This document shows positions 1 through 8,371 of a DNA stretch of 64,000 nt, piece after piece. How positions within the stretch are numbered: position 1 is the stretch's first letter; every line of letters begins with the position of its first letter. The notes below the pieces were generated by a model, which was not told the origin of the DNA, did no database searches, and was given only the letters and a program-made list of their open reading frames with translations. Source of the DNA: Actinoplanes couchii (lineage in GTDB: Bacteria > Actinomycetota > Actinomycetes > Mycobacteriales > Micromonosporaceae); NCBI RefSeq assembly GCF_016862075.1, contig NZ_BOMG01000076.1, positions 1 to 64,000 on the forward strand. The letters are read 5' to 3'. Position numbers and translations under genes: made by a program.

Positions 1-569
1 TCGCGGTTGCCGCGTTGCGGTCCCCCGCGCGGGCGCTGCGCCGTTGCGGATACCTCGAGGGCACCACGAGGTTTTTTCTTCTTTGCGGCCTTCGTCTTGC
101 GGCTCGGCCTGCGCTGGTGATTGGTGAGAATTTCCGGCCGTGCGGTCTGGTTGATACCCGGGCCTGTAAGGCTGGCGACTTCAGGCTTCGCGGCGACGAA
201 GACGGCACGGTGGGCATGGGTGTACTGGGGACGCGTTCCTGAGAGGGGCTCTCGAAAGGCCCTCCCGCGCGGTGCTCCTGGAGTGTGCCTCCAACATCTT
301 CCTGGGACGTCTTCCCGGGACGCCTTCCTGGGGCGCTCTCTTCAGGCCGCTTCCAGGCGTGTTCTCGGAACGTGTATCTGTGGCGTGTCGGCGTGTCGGC
401 GGATCCGTCCGGTAGGTGGTGGCCTGCGGGTGGGCGTGTTCCGGCGCCGTCGGATGGCAGGACACTGGGGACGTAGCCCCCCGGGTTGTCGAAAGTTTGT
501 GATTCTGGATTTACATTGAGGGCTTGCACGGCCACCGATACTTCTCCACCGAGGTAGGAGGAACGTACC
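1..569. other. Left-edge region without a convincing gene
   Basis: No recognisable protein family lies upstream of the first gene. On the minus strand a frame is open from an ATG at position 217 to the left edge. A second minus-strand frame, also open to the edge, gives a Lys/Arg-rich stretch including KAAKKKKPRG around positions 65-105. Either could be part of a gene whose remainder lies outside the window, but neither shows a ribosome binding site or a family motif. The rest, about 240-540, is low-complexity GC-rich DNA with short imperfect repeats. A purine-rich ribosome binding site for the next gene sits at 552-563. Confidence 0.4.
297..335. repeat. Three tandem copies of a 13-bp unit
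   Basis: TCTTCCTGGGACG, TCTTCCCGGGACG and CCTTCCTGGGGCG follow each other without a gap. Looser copies of the CTTCC/GGCG pattern continue to about 360. The unit length is not a multiple of three and no gene is evident here. Confidence 0.6.
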
Positions 570-2504
570 GTGATCGATGTTCTCTCTTCTGGGCAGACGC
601 AGACTCTGCGGCTGCTCTGCGACACCCTGGTGCCCTCGATCGAACGGGCCGACGACGCCGACGGATTCTGGCACCGGACCGCCACCGATGTCGGGGCTGA
701 CCTCGGCGTATCGGGGATGCTCGCGGGACTGCCCGCCGACCAGCGCCAGGCGATCGGCGGACTGCTCGACGTGCTCGCCGCGCAGGGGTTCACACCACAG
801 GCCCCGCAGGCGGTCCGCGAGCAGATCCTCACCGGACTGTCCCAGGCCTCGCCCGAGGCGGCGGCCGGGATCGGGTCGCTGACCAGCCTGATCCTGTTGA
901 TCACCTACGGGATCACCGACCCGAACGGGCGCAACCCGAACTGGACCACCCTCGGCTATCCGGGGCCGGTCGACATGCCCGCTGACGGGCGTACCGTCAA
1001 TCCTTTGAAGATCGACGGCGACCTGGACCTGGACGCCGACGTCGTGGTGGTCGGATCCGGCGCCGGAGGCGGGTTGATCGCCGGCCGGCTGGCCGCCGCC
1101 GGAGCGCGCGTGGTGGTCCTGGAAGCCGGCCGCTACCGTGCCGACAGCGACTTCCACCAGCGGGAACTCGACGCCTACCGGGACTTCTACTGGCGTGGCG
1201 GCCCGACCCCGACCGCCGACGCCAACGTGACTCTGATGGCCGGCGCGGGACTCGGCGGCGGCACCGTGATCAACTGGACCAACTGCCTGAGGACCAAGGA
1301 TCGGGTACGCCGGGAGTGGGCCACCGAGCACGGCCTCACCGATCTGGCCGCCGACACGTTCGACAGGCACCTGGACACGGTGTGGCGGGAACTCTCCGTC
1401 ACCGACAAGTGTTCCGAGCTGAACCGGGTCCACGAGGCGATGCAACGCGGCGCCACGTCGCTGGGCTGGTCGTTCGCGACGATCTTCCGGAACTGGGACG
1501 CGAAACGGCACGACCCGGCGGTCGCGGGATACCTCGGTTTCGGTGACCGGTCCGGGGCGAAACAGTCGACGCTCAAGGTCTACCTGGAACCGGCGATCCG
1601 CGAGCACGGCGCCCGTTTCGTCGACGGCTGCCGGGTCGATCGGGTGCTCGTCGAGAACGGCCGGGCCGCCGGCGTGACAGGCACCGTGACCGGCGAGAAC
1701 GGAACCGTAACGGTGACCGTGCGCGCCCCGGTCGTGGTGGTCGCGGCCGGTGCCCTGGAGTCACCGGGTGTGCTGCTGCGCTCCGGTATCGGCGGCCCGG
1801 CGACCGGCGACTACCTGCGCCTGCACCCGTGCACGGTGACCATGGGTGACTACGGGACGGATCTGCAGGCCTGGTGGGGCGCACCCCAGTCCGGTCTGGT
1901 CGACGAGTTCGCCGAGGACGGTTTCCTGATCGAGAGCGTGCAGTACGCAACAGGTCTGGGCGCGTCGGCGCTGCCGTTCATCACCCCGGCCGGGCACAAG
2001 GAGGCGATGGCCGGTTACCGCAACAACGGCTCGTTCATCGGCCTGATCCGGGACCGGGGCCACGGCCGGGTGACTCTCGACAGCCGGGGCGAGACCGTCC
2101 ACCACTACGCGCTCACCGACGAGCATGACATCCGCACCATGCAGCGGGCGATCGAGTCGCAGATCCGGTTGCACCACGCGGCCGGCGCCCGGGCGATCCA
2201 GCTGTTCGCCCGGGGGATTCCGGCGTGGACCCGGGGCGACGACCTGGAGGCGTACATCGGCCGGGCCCGTCAGGTGCCGCTGGGGGCCGGTGGCGCGACG
2301 CTCTTCTCGGCACATCAGATGGGCAGTTGCCGGATGGGCGCCGACCCGGCCACCAGCGTCGCCGACCCGCGCGGCGAACTGCACGACACGCCCGGGGTGT
2401 GGATCGGCGACGCCTCGGCCTTCCCGACACCGTCCGGGACCAACCCCATGATCACCATCATGGCGCTGGCGTCCCGGACGGCGGAGAACATCAGTCAGCT
2501 GTAG
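570..2504 (+). CDS. GMC-family FAD-dependent oxidoreductase (alcohol oxidase type)
   Basis: Probable flavin-dependent oxidase or dehydrogenase acting on an alcohol or sterol-like substrate. The 644-residue protein has a helical N-terminal region of about 130 residues resembling the small-subunit or N-terminal extensions of bacterial GMC enzymes. The FAD dinucleotide-binding motif GSGAGGG follows at about 162-168 with LEAG at the end of the second strand (185-188). The C-terminal GMC domain contains HQMGSCRMG near residue 582 and GTNPMITIMALA near 623, which carry the expected His and Asn of the active site. The GTG start is chosen because AGGTAGGAGGAA lies just upstream. Its 3' end overlaps the convergent OmpA-like gene by 10 bp. 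The substrate cannot be told from sequence; long-chain alcohol oxidase is one possibility. Confidence 0.85.
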   Translation: MIDVLSSGQTQTLRLLCDTLVPSIERADDADGFWHRTATDVGADLGVSGMLAGLPADQRQAIGGLLDVLAAQGFTPQAPQAVREQILTGLSQASPEAAAGIGSLTSLILLITYGITDPNGRNPNWTTLGYPGPVDMPADGRTVNPLKIDGDLDLDADVVVVGSGAGGGLIAGRLAAAGARVVVLEAGRYRADSDFHQRELDAYRDFYWRGGPTPTADANVTLMAGAGLGGGTVINWTNCLRTKDRVRREWATEHGLTDLAADTFDRHLDTVWRELSVTDKCSELNRVHEAMQRGATSLGWSFATIFRNWDAKRHDPAVAGYLGFGDRSGAKQSTLKVYLEPAIREHGARFVDGCRVDRVLVENGRAAGVTGTVTGENGTVTVTVRAPVVVVAAGALESPGVLLRSGIGGPATGDYLRLHPCTVTMGDYGTDLQAWWGAPQSGLVDEFAEDGFLIESVQYATGLGASALPFITPAGHKEAMAGYRNNGSFIGLIRDRGHGRVTLDSRGETVHHYALTDEHDIRTMQRAIESQIRLHHAAGARAIQLFARGIPAWTRGDDLEAYIGRARQVPLGAGGATLFSAHQMGSCRMGADPATSVADPRGELHDTPGVWIGDASAFPTPSGTNPMITIMALASRTAENISQL

Positions 2505-3484
2505 ACGGAAAGTTCCACCCGGCGGTTCTCGGCCCGGTGCCCGGCGGTGTCGTTGGGCACCGCCGGCTGGGCTTCGCCGTACCCCTTGGCGGTCAGCCGG
2601 TCGGCGGCCACCCCGTACTCGACCAGGGCGTCCTTCACGGCATCGGCCCGTTCCCGGCTCAGCGCCAGGTTCGTCGCCGCCGGCCCCCGCGAGTCGGTGT
2701 GCCCGCCGACCCGCAGCCCCATCTCCGGGTTGGCCGCCAGCAGCGCCGCGACCTCCCGCAATCCCGCACGGGACGCCGAGGTCAGGCGGGCCCCATCGGT
2801 CTCAAAGGTCAAAGCCTCAAGATCATTCAATTGCTGCTGTACGGCCAACGCCTTCTGCCGCACCGCAAGCCGAGCCCGGGCCGCCTCAGCAGCCGCAGCC
2901 AACCGCTCCCGCCGCTCAGCGTCAGCAGCCTGATCCGCCGACCCGCTCTGCCCCGGCACGCTGCCCGCGGGAATCTGCCCCGGCGCGGTGCCGGCGGCGG
3001 TCTGCCCTGGCAGGGTGCCCGAGGGGACCTGCTCTGGCGCGGTGCCTGCGGCGGTCTGCCCTGGTGTGGTGCCTGCCGGGGTCTGCCCTGGTTCGGTTCC
3101 CGTAGCGGTCTGTCCGGGGGCGGCGACCGAAGTGCCCTGTTCCGGTGCGGTGGCCGGCGTGGCCCGGCCCGGGGTGATGACGCGAGTCTCGACGGTCCGG
3201 ACGCCGGGCACCGCGGCGACCACGGCCCGGGCCCGGTCGGCGTCGGCCTGTGAACCGGCGGTGACAAGACCGTCCTGCCCGGCGAACGACACACTCGCCT
3301 GTGGCTGACCGGCCTGCGCCAGGGCGGTGGTGGCCCGTTGAGCGAGATCGTCCTCGAGCCGGTACCGGTTGGGCCCGAGCTGACCGGCGATGATCGCGGC
3401 CAGCCCGAGAACGGCTGCCAGCACGGCGATCCACCGCCGCGACAACGGTGTCGTGATCGGACGCCGGGAAACAGTGGTGGTCAT
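2495..3484 (-). CDS. BON and OmpA domain cell-envelope protein
   Basis: Membrane-anchored protein with a peptidoglycan-binding OmpA-C domain, similar in architecture to mycobacterial ArfA. Residues 18-34 form one transmembrane segment. A BON-like domain spans about 45-103. Residues 123-181 are six nine-residue repeats of the PGQTxAGTx type. An Ala/Arg-rich likely coiled coil runs 186-222. The OmpA-C domain occupies 223-329, with GGHTDSRG at 260-267 and NRRVE at 320-324. The start codon overlaps the stop of the upstream helix-hairpin-helix gene (ATGA), so the two are probably translationally coupled. It likely tethers the membrane to the wall; a porin role is less likely because there is only one membrane segment. 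Confidence 0.85.
   Translation of the reverse strand: MTTTVSRRPITTPLSRRWIAVLAAVLGLAAIIAGQLGPNRYRLEDDLAQRATTALAQAGQPQASVSFAGQDGLVTAGSQADADRARAVVAAVPGVRTVETRVITPGRATPATAPEQGTSVAAPGQTATGTEPGQTPAGTTPGQTAAGTAPEQVPSGTLPGQTAAGTAPGQIPAGSVPGQSGSADQAADAERRERLAAAAEAARARLAVRQKALAVQQQLNDLEALTFETDGARLTSASRAGLREVAALLAANPEMGLRVGGHTDSRGPAATNLALSRERADAVKDALVEYGVAADRLTAKGYGEAQPAVPNDTAGHRAENRRVELSVYS
2942..3118 (-). repeat. In-frame 27-bp tandem repeat (PGQT-type nonapeptide, six copies)
   Basis: It encodes residues 123-181 of the BON/OmpA protein as PGQTATGTE, PGQTPAGTT, PGQTAAGTA, PEQVPSGTL, PGQTAAGTA and PGQIPAGSV. The unit is a multiple of three, so copy-number change would keep the frame and change only the linker length. 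Confidence 0.8.
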
Positions 3485-4488
3485 CGCGCCGAAGCCTCGG
3501 AACCGCGCCCGGACTTCTTACGATCGCCCTTCTTACCGTCGTTCTTCCTGCTGTCGCTCTTCTTCTGCGCCGACTTCTTGGAACCCGCGACGGTTTCCGG
3601 TTCGCTCTTCTTGACGTCGCTTTCCTTGACGTCACTTTCCGGAGCGATTTCGGCCCGGACGATGTCGGCCGTGACCGTGGCGGCCTCGGGCCGGTCAAGA
3701 ACGGCGACGGTCCTCGTCTCGACAACGGACTCCGGAGCCGAGACGACGCTGAAGGAGTCGGGGCCGGCGCTGAGGGCGTCGGGTCCGGCCATGGTGCGCG
3801 GTCCGGCAGCGTGAGCTTCCGGATCGGTGGACCGGGCCGACGACGACGTGTCCGGCCGGCTCGGCTCCGGAGGAGAAGGGATGGCAGACCAGGAGGACGG
3901 ATCGGCCGGGGCGGGGACCGGCGACGGGGTGGAGGGCGCAGCCCCAGAGGTAGCCGCGGTGGAGGACGTGGTTCCGGAGGTGGGCGCGGTGGAGGGCGTG
4001 GTCTCGGAGGTGGGCGCGGTGGAGGGCGCCGCCCCGGAGGTGGGCGCGGTGGGTGACGTACCGGTGGGGCGGCCGGCGGCGCGCGCAGCGGGTTTCGGGG
4101 CCGGGCGGGTGGTGGGCTGGTCGGTGTCGCGGCCGGCGATCAGGCGGGCGGTCAGGATGGCGAAGGCCGCCTCGTCGCCGTCGGCCAGCAGGCGGGCCTG
4201 GCGGCTCCAGGTGACCATGCTCGGGGCGAAGGACAGGCCGGCCGCCTTGATGGCGTTGCGCTTGGTGTCGTCGTCGCTTTCCGCGAGCTGGGTGAAGGTG
4301 CGGATTCCGGCGGCCCGCAGCGCATTGGCCATGGCCGGGCCGACACCTTCGATCCGTTCCAATGGGTCGTCGGCCACCGGTGGTTCCGTGGGCTTCTCGG
4401 GCGCCTTTTTCCACAGTCTTCCGACAATCACCCCCAGAATGAACGCGAGGATGATGAACAGCAGTGATTGACTGATGAAATAACCCAC
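3481..4488 (-). CDS. Membrane-anchored helix-hairpin-helix protein
   Basis: Unknown function. A GTG at 4488 is preferred to in-frame starts further upstream because GGAGG lies five bases before it and the protein then begins directly with its membrane segment (residues about 6-26). Residues 41-115 contain DPLERIEGVGPAMANALRAA, a helix-hairpin-helix fold of the type found in DUF4332-like and ribosomal/DNA-binding proteins. A decapeptide APTSGxxPST repeat follows at about 147-190, then an Ala/Ser/Pro-rich linker. The tail is strongly basic (KKSAQKKSDSRK and similar). It is the first gene of a two-gene unit with the OmpA-like protein and overlaps it by four bases. A bridge between nucleic acid or a partner protein and the envelope is a guess. 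Confidence 0.75.
   Translation of the reverse strand: MGYFISQSLLFIILAFILGVIVGRLWKKAPEKPTEPPVADDPLERIEGVGPAMANALRAAGIRTFTQLAESDDDTKRNAIKAAGLSFAPSMVTWSRQARLLADGDEAAFAILTARLIAGRDTDQPTTRPAPKPAARAAGRPTGTSPTAPTSGAAPSTAPTSETTPSTAPTSGTTSSTAATSGAAPSTPSPVPAPADPSSWSAIPSPPEPSRPDTSSSARSTDPEAHAAGPRTMAGPDALSAGPDSFSVVSAPESVVETRTVAVLDRPEAATVTADIVRAEIAPESDVKESDVKKSEPETVAGSKKSAQKKSDSRKNDGKKGDRKKSGRGSEASAR
3928..4047 (-). repeat. In-frame 30-bp tandem repeat (four copies)
   Basis: Four contiguous 30-bp units encode the decapeptide repeat (APTSG-rich) of the helix-hairpin-helix protein. Unit length is divisible by three. Confidence 0.8.
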
Positions 4489-4695
4489 GGTGACCTCCGG
4501 AAACGCCAGGACGAAACCGCGCTGCAACACTCGCATGCAGAGCCGGCGCGGCAACGGTTCTCCCGCGTCCGGGGCCCGCAACTTCAAGATCAGAATATAT
4601 ATGTTGGACGGAGCTTCTCAAACCTGACGTTCGGTGCCTATTCGGTGACGCATTCCGTCCTCTCCGAATCAAAAAGAGTAAGGCGATTTGTCCCC

Positions 4696-5400
4696 TCAGG
4701 CGCCGATCAGGTAGAGGTTGGCGGCGGCTTCCCGGGCCAGCAGGAATCCGGCGATGCCGACCACCCACGCCACCGTGTCGCTGGTGGTCATCCAGTCGCT
4801 GATCCGGGTCAGCGCCGGCACCAGACGGCGCCCGCCGGCCAGCCGCAACAGCATCAGCACCAGCGCCGGGACGATCATGACGAGGCAGTATCCGGCCATC
4901 ACCAGCACGATCTGCGGCACCGGCAGTTCAGCGGTGGTGACCAGGCCGATCGCCCCGAGGTAGGGCAGCATCGTGGACACCTCGATCAGCGCCGCCACCA
5001 GGGCCAGCCCGGCCAGCGCGCCCGTCCCGCCGTCCTCGGCCAGCACCCGCTGCCGCCAGCGGGACAGACGGCCCCCGGCACCAGCCTGTCCCTTACCGGA
5101 GTGGGAACCGAGCCGGAAGCTCCAGAAGAACAGGGCCACCCCGATGACCAGCAGCGTCCACTGTGCGGGCCGGGTGTCCAGGACGCGGGTGATCGCCGGG
5201 AGCAGCGCCCCGGCGCCGAGTGCCACGGCCACCCCGACCGCGAAGTAGAAGGCGGCCACCGTACCCAGGAAGATCATGATTTTGCCGGGCCGGACCGCGC
5301 CGGGGTGGATCATCAGCCAGATCGGGATGAGCAGGGTTCCGAAGCTTGTCGAGTCGATCAGGGCGAGCACGGCCAGTGAGGCGAGTAGGGCGACATCCAT
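4696..5400 (-). CDS. GAP-family (Sap/sulfolipid-1-addressing type) membrane protein
   Basis: Integral membrane protein of about 234 residues with six predicted hydrophobic segments. It has the N-terminal SLAVLALIDSTSFGTLLIPIWLM pattern (first 20 residues shown in part only) typical of actinobacterial GAP-like proteins linked to glycopeptidolipid or sulfolipid export in mycobacteria. The ATG at 5400 is chosen because the hydrophobic N-terminus starts there; a longer in-frame extension is Arg/Ser-rich and antisense to the kinase gene. It is divergent from the two-component system. About 100 bp of AT-richer DNA downstream (4595-4690) hold no gene. Exact cargo unknown. Confidence 0.75.
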   Translation of the reverse strand: MDVALLASLAVLALIDSTSFGTLLIPIWLMIHPGAVRPGKIMIFLGTVAAFYFAVGVAVALGAGALLPAITRVLDTRPAQWTLLVIGVALFFWSFRLGSHSGKGQAGAGGRLSRWRQRVLAEDGGTGALAGLALVAALIEVSTMLPYLGAIGLVTTAELPVPQIVLVMAGYCLVMIVPALVLMLLRLAGGRRLVPALTRISDWMTTSDTVAWVVGIAGFLLAREAAANLYLIGA

Positions 5401-5518
5401 ACCCGTCACGATGGGCCGCGGCCGGGCGGGCGCGCGTCGGCCGAAGGATGTGCCCGCGACCGGGACGTACATCTTTCGGCGGACGAGCCCGGCCCCGCGC
5501 GCGTGATGGGATGACCGG

Positions 5519-6676
5519 GTGGATCTGCGGGAACGATGGCGGGACAGCGCGCTGGTGCGGGACGCCGCCAACGCCGCCGGCATCCTCGTGGGCGGCGCGG
5601 TTCTGAACGCGGTCGGCCTGACCGACGTCTGGTCGGCACTGCCGGTGCTCCCGCCGTTCGACCGTCTGGCCGACGGCTGGCACACCGCCCTGCTGGCCGT
5701 GGGCTGCCTGCTCACCCTGGTGAAGCGCCGGTTCCCGACGGCCGCGCTCGGCGCCGGTACCGTGGTGTTCGCGGCGGATCTGCTGCTCGGTGGCAGCATC
5801 GCGATGATCCTGGTGATGTTCGACGTGATCTTCGCGGTCGGGCTGTACGGGTCGGCCCGTGCCCGCAACGCCGTCACCACCGTGGTCTTCGTGCTGATCG
5901 GCACGGCCGGTGTGGTCGGCGGGCTGGCGGCCGGCGAGATCCGGATGGCCGTCTTCATCGCCTTCCAGCTGACCGCGCTGCTGTTCGTGCCGCTGTGGTG
6001 GGCCGCGAACATCCGCAGGCAGCAGCAGCTCGGCCTGCTCGACGCCGAGCGCTCGGCCCGTGAGGCGGTTCTCGCCGAACGTGCCACGATGGCCCGCGAC
6101 CTGCACGACGTGATCGCCGCCCACCTGGCCACCACCGCCATGCACTCCGGCGCCGCCCTGGCCGCGCCGCCGGACACCCACCGTGACCGGGCCGCCCTGC
6201 GGGCGGTCCGGACCAGCAGCCTCGCCGCCCTGGAGGAGATGCGTTCGATGATCCTGCTGCTGCGGGCCGCCGAGGACCCCTCCCTGCCCGGTGGCCTGGA
6301 CCGGTTGCCCGATCTGGTCGCGGCCGCGACCGCGGCCGGACTTCAGGTGGACGTACGCGTCCGCGAGGTCCCGGGCGCCCCCGCGGTCGTCGAGCACACC
6401 GTCTACGGCATCGTGCGCGAGGCGCTGACCAACGCGGGCAAACACGCGCCCGGTTCGCACGTGACCCTGGACGTGCGGGCCACCGGCGACCGGGTGCTGG
6501 TGACCGTCACCAATACGCTGACCGCCGCGACCGCCCTGGACCACGAGGTGCTGAGCGCCGGCACCGGCCTCTGGTCGATCCGCGAACGCGCGACCCTGCT
6601 GGGCGGGGAACTGACCGCCGGGCCGGGTGCCGGCCTGTGGAAGGTCGAGGCGAGCCTGCCGCTGGTGCCGCGATGA
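5519..6676 (+). CDS. NarL-type sensor histidine kinase
   Basis: Membrane histidine kinase of the HisKA_3 class. Residues 1-165 hold several hydrophobic segments (about 17-35, 55-68, 76-110, 119-137, 143-162) with little extracellular sequence, so it probably senses a membrane signal. The phosphoacceptor is His196 in MARDLHDVIA. The ATPase domain follows, with an N-box-like VREALTNAGKHAPG and a GTGLWSIRERATLLGG G-box region. The GTG start is the first in frame after the divergent GAP gene. Its stop overlaps the response regulator start as ATGA, so the pair is coupled. Cognate partner is the next gene. Confidence 0.9.
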   Translation: MDLRERWRDSALVRDAANAAGILVGGAVLNAVGLTDVWSALPVLPPFDRLADGWHTALLAVGCLLTLVKRRFPTAALGAGTVVFAADLLLGGSIAMILVMFDVIFAVGLYGSARARNAVTTVVFVLIGTAGVVGGLAAGEIRMAVFIAFQLTALLFVPLWWAANIRRQQQLGLLDAERSAREAVLAERATMARDLHDVIAAHLATTAMHSGAALAAPPDTHRDRAALRAVRTSSLAALEEMRSMILLLRAAEDPSLPGGLDRLPDLVAAATAAGLQVDVRVREVPGAPAVVEHTVYGIVREALTNAGKHAPGSHVTLDVRATGDRVLVTVTNTLTAATALDHEVLSAGTGLWSIRERATLLGGELTAGPGAGLWKVEASLPLVPR

Positions 6677-7311
6677 TCCGGGTCCTGCTCGCCGACGACC
6701 ATGCCGCGATCCGGGCCGGGATGCGGCTGATGCTGGAGCAGGCCACCGACGTCGTGGTGGTCGGTGAGGCCGCCGACGGCGCGATCGCGGTCCGCCAGGC
6801 CGCGGCGCTGCGCCCGGACGTGGTGCTGATGGACATCCGGATGCCCGGCACCGACGGGATCACCGCCACCCGGGAGATCACCACGGCCGGGTACGCCGAC
6901 GTGCTGATCCTGACCACGTTCGACCTGGACGAGTACCTGTTCGGGGCGTTACGGGCCGGTGCCGCCGGTTTCCTGCTCAAGTCGGTGGAGCCGGCCGCCC
7001 TGGTGGACGCGGTCCGCCGGGTCGCCGCCGGGGACGGTTTCCTGGCCCCCGAGGTGACCCGGCGTCTGCTGACCGCGTTCGTGGCGATCCCGGCCGTCCC
7101 GCCGGCGCCACCCGCCCTGACCGGCCTCACCCAGCGGGAACGCGACGTGCTCGCCGCCCTCGGGCGCGGGCTCTCCAACGCCGCGCTGGCCGCCGAGCTG
7201 ACCATCACCGAGGCGACCGCGAAGACCCACGTCTCCCGGGTCCTGTCGAAACTGGGCTGCTCGTCCCGGGTCCAGGCCGCCATCCTGGCCCGGGAAGCAG
7301 GACTGGCCTAG
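6673..7311 (+). CDS. LuxR/NarL-family response regulator
   Basis: DNA-binding response regulator of 212 residues. The receiver domain has acidic residues at 8-9, phosphoacceptor Asp54 in VLMDIRMPGTDG, Thr82 and Lys104 (GFLLKS). The LuxR helix-turn-helix is at about 147-208 with LTQRERDVLAALGRGLSNAA and EATAKTHVSRVLSKLG. The ATG at 6673 overlaps the kinase stop. The start is supported by conserved IRVLLADDH directly after it. Its stop overlaps the convergent pentapeptide gene by four bases. It probably controls its own operon or the divergent GAP gene; no operator was identified. Confidence 0.92.
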   Translation: MIRVLLADDHAAIRAGMRLMLEQATDVVVVGEAADGAIAVRQAAALRPDVVLMDIRMPGTDGITATREITTAGYADVLILTTFDLDEYLFGALRAGAAGFLLKSVEPAALVDAVRRVAAGDGFLAPEVTRRLLTAFVAIPAVPPAPPALTGLTQRERDVLAALGRGLSNAALAAELTITEATAKTHVSRVLSKLGCSSRVQAAILAREAGLA

Positions 7312-7955
7312 CTTTTCACCACGATGCCGAGGGCTCCGGCCAGCGCGTACGACAGGCCGAGAAGGTCGTCGGGGTGCACGATCGCACCCTCCCAGCTGGT
7401 GATGCCGCCGATGCCGGACAGCTCGCAGCGCTGGAACCGGGCCCCGCGCATGGTCGCGTTGTTGAACTGGGCGCCGGTCAGGTCGCAGTCGACGAACGAG
7501 GCCCCGCGCAGATCGGTGTTGGTGAAGTCGGCGCCGGTCAGGTTGCAGCCGGTCAGCACGACCGTGTCGAATCGCCCGAACCGCCAGTTGGTCAGGTCGA
7601 CCTTGCAATCCGTGAACGTCACGCTCCGCAGGAGGCCACCGTTGAAGGCCAGCCCCGTCATCTTGCAGCCGGTGAACGCGAGCCGTTCCATCGTGCCGTT
7701 CTCGGCCCGGGTGTTGGACCAGTCGGAGCCGTCGACCAGGCAGTCGGTGAGCCGCACCTTCGGCAGCACCGCCCCGGCCAGCCGGGACGCCCGGAACCGG
7801 CACTGCGCGAACTCGGTGTCCTGGGCGAACGCCCCGATCAGGTCGGCGGAGTCGAACAGCCGTTTCTCGTAGAACTCCTCGGAGTCGATCCCGGCCTCGG
7901 CCGCCTGCAGGTCGTCCGGCACGATCGGTGCCGTCGGGGTGGTTGTTCGCCGCAC
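7308..7955 (-). CDS. Pentapeptide-repeat protein
   Basis: Cytosolic protein of 215 residues made largely of A(D/N)LxX-like pentapeptide repeats from about residue 45 to 190, for example FRASRLAGAVLPKVRLTDC and GCNLTGADFTNTDLRGASF. This predicts a right-handed quadrilateral beta helix. Members include Qnr/MfpA-type DNA mimics that protect gyrase, but many have no known role, and nothing here proves gyrase binding. The GTG start lies 31 bp from the divergent MazG-like start, so the two share a promoter region. Confidence 0.85.
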   Translation of the reverse strand: MRRTTTPTAPIVPDDLQAAEAGIDSEEFYEKRLFDSADLIGAFAQDTEFAQCRFRASRLAGAVLPKVRLTDCLVDGSDWSNTRAENGTMERLAFTGCKMTGLAFNGGLLRSVTFTDCKVDLTNWRFGRFDTVVLTGCNLTGADFTNTDLRGASFVDCDLTGAQFNNATMRGARFQRCELSGIGGITSWEGAIVHPDDLLGLSYALAGALGIVVKS

Positions 7956-7986
7956 CCGGACACCCTACGAGATTGGTTTCGCACGT

Positions 7987-8298
7987 ATGGACGACAAGGT
8001 CTGGGAAGCAGCCGCCCGTTGGCGCGAGTTCCTCGACGAGCGGAACGGCAGCGACCCGCTCGAACTCACCTGCCGGATCATGAAGATCAGCGAGGAGGCG
8101 GGGGAGGCGGCACAGGCCTGGATCGGCGTGCTCGGCCAGAACCCCCGTAAGGGTGTGACCCACACCACCGACGATGTGGTGAAGGAGTTGGCCGACGTGG
8201 CCTTCGCCGCGCTCGTCGCCATCGCCAGCCTGGGCGCCGACCCGCGCGCCGCGGTCGACGACGTGGTCACCAAGGCCGAGGGTTATCTCACGAGGTGA
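7987..8298 (+). CDS. MazG-like nucleotide pyrophosphohydrolase family protein
   Basis: Small all-helical protein of 103 residues. It shows the MazG-type metal-binding pattern: KISEEAGEAAQAWIG (EExxE-like) at about 36-50 and DVVKELADVAFAALVA (ExxD) at about 65-80. Such proteins hydrolyse NTPs to NMP and pyrophosphate to clear aberrant nucleotides. The ATG at 7987 is favoured because the family homology begins immediately; an upstream GTG would overlap the divergent promoter. Housekeeping role probable, substrate unknown. Confidence 0.8.
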   Translation: MDDKVWEAAARWREFLDERNGSDPLELTCRIMKISEEAGEAAQAWIGVLGQNPRKGVTHTTDDVVKELADVAFAALVAIASLGADPRAAVDDVVTKAEGYLTR

Positions 8299-8371
8299 TC
8301 CACCCGGTCCCGGGATCTGGTTGGCTTTCTAGACTCAGTGGTTTCTCGAGGCTTCGGAAGGACGCACCGCC

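Noticed and set aside
4696..6177. N-terminal extension of the GAP-family protein to 493 residues
   Set aside because: The extra 260 residues are antisense to the histidine kinase and compositionally like a shadow; the hydrophobic protein starts at 5400.
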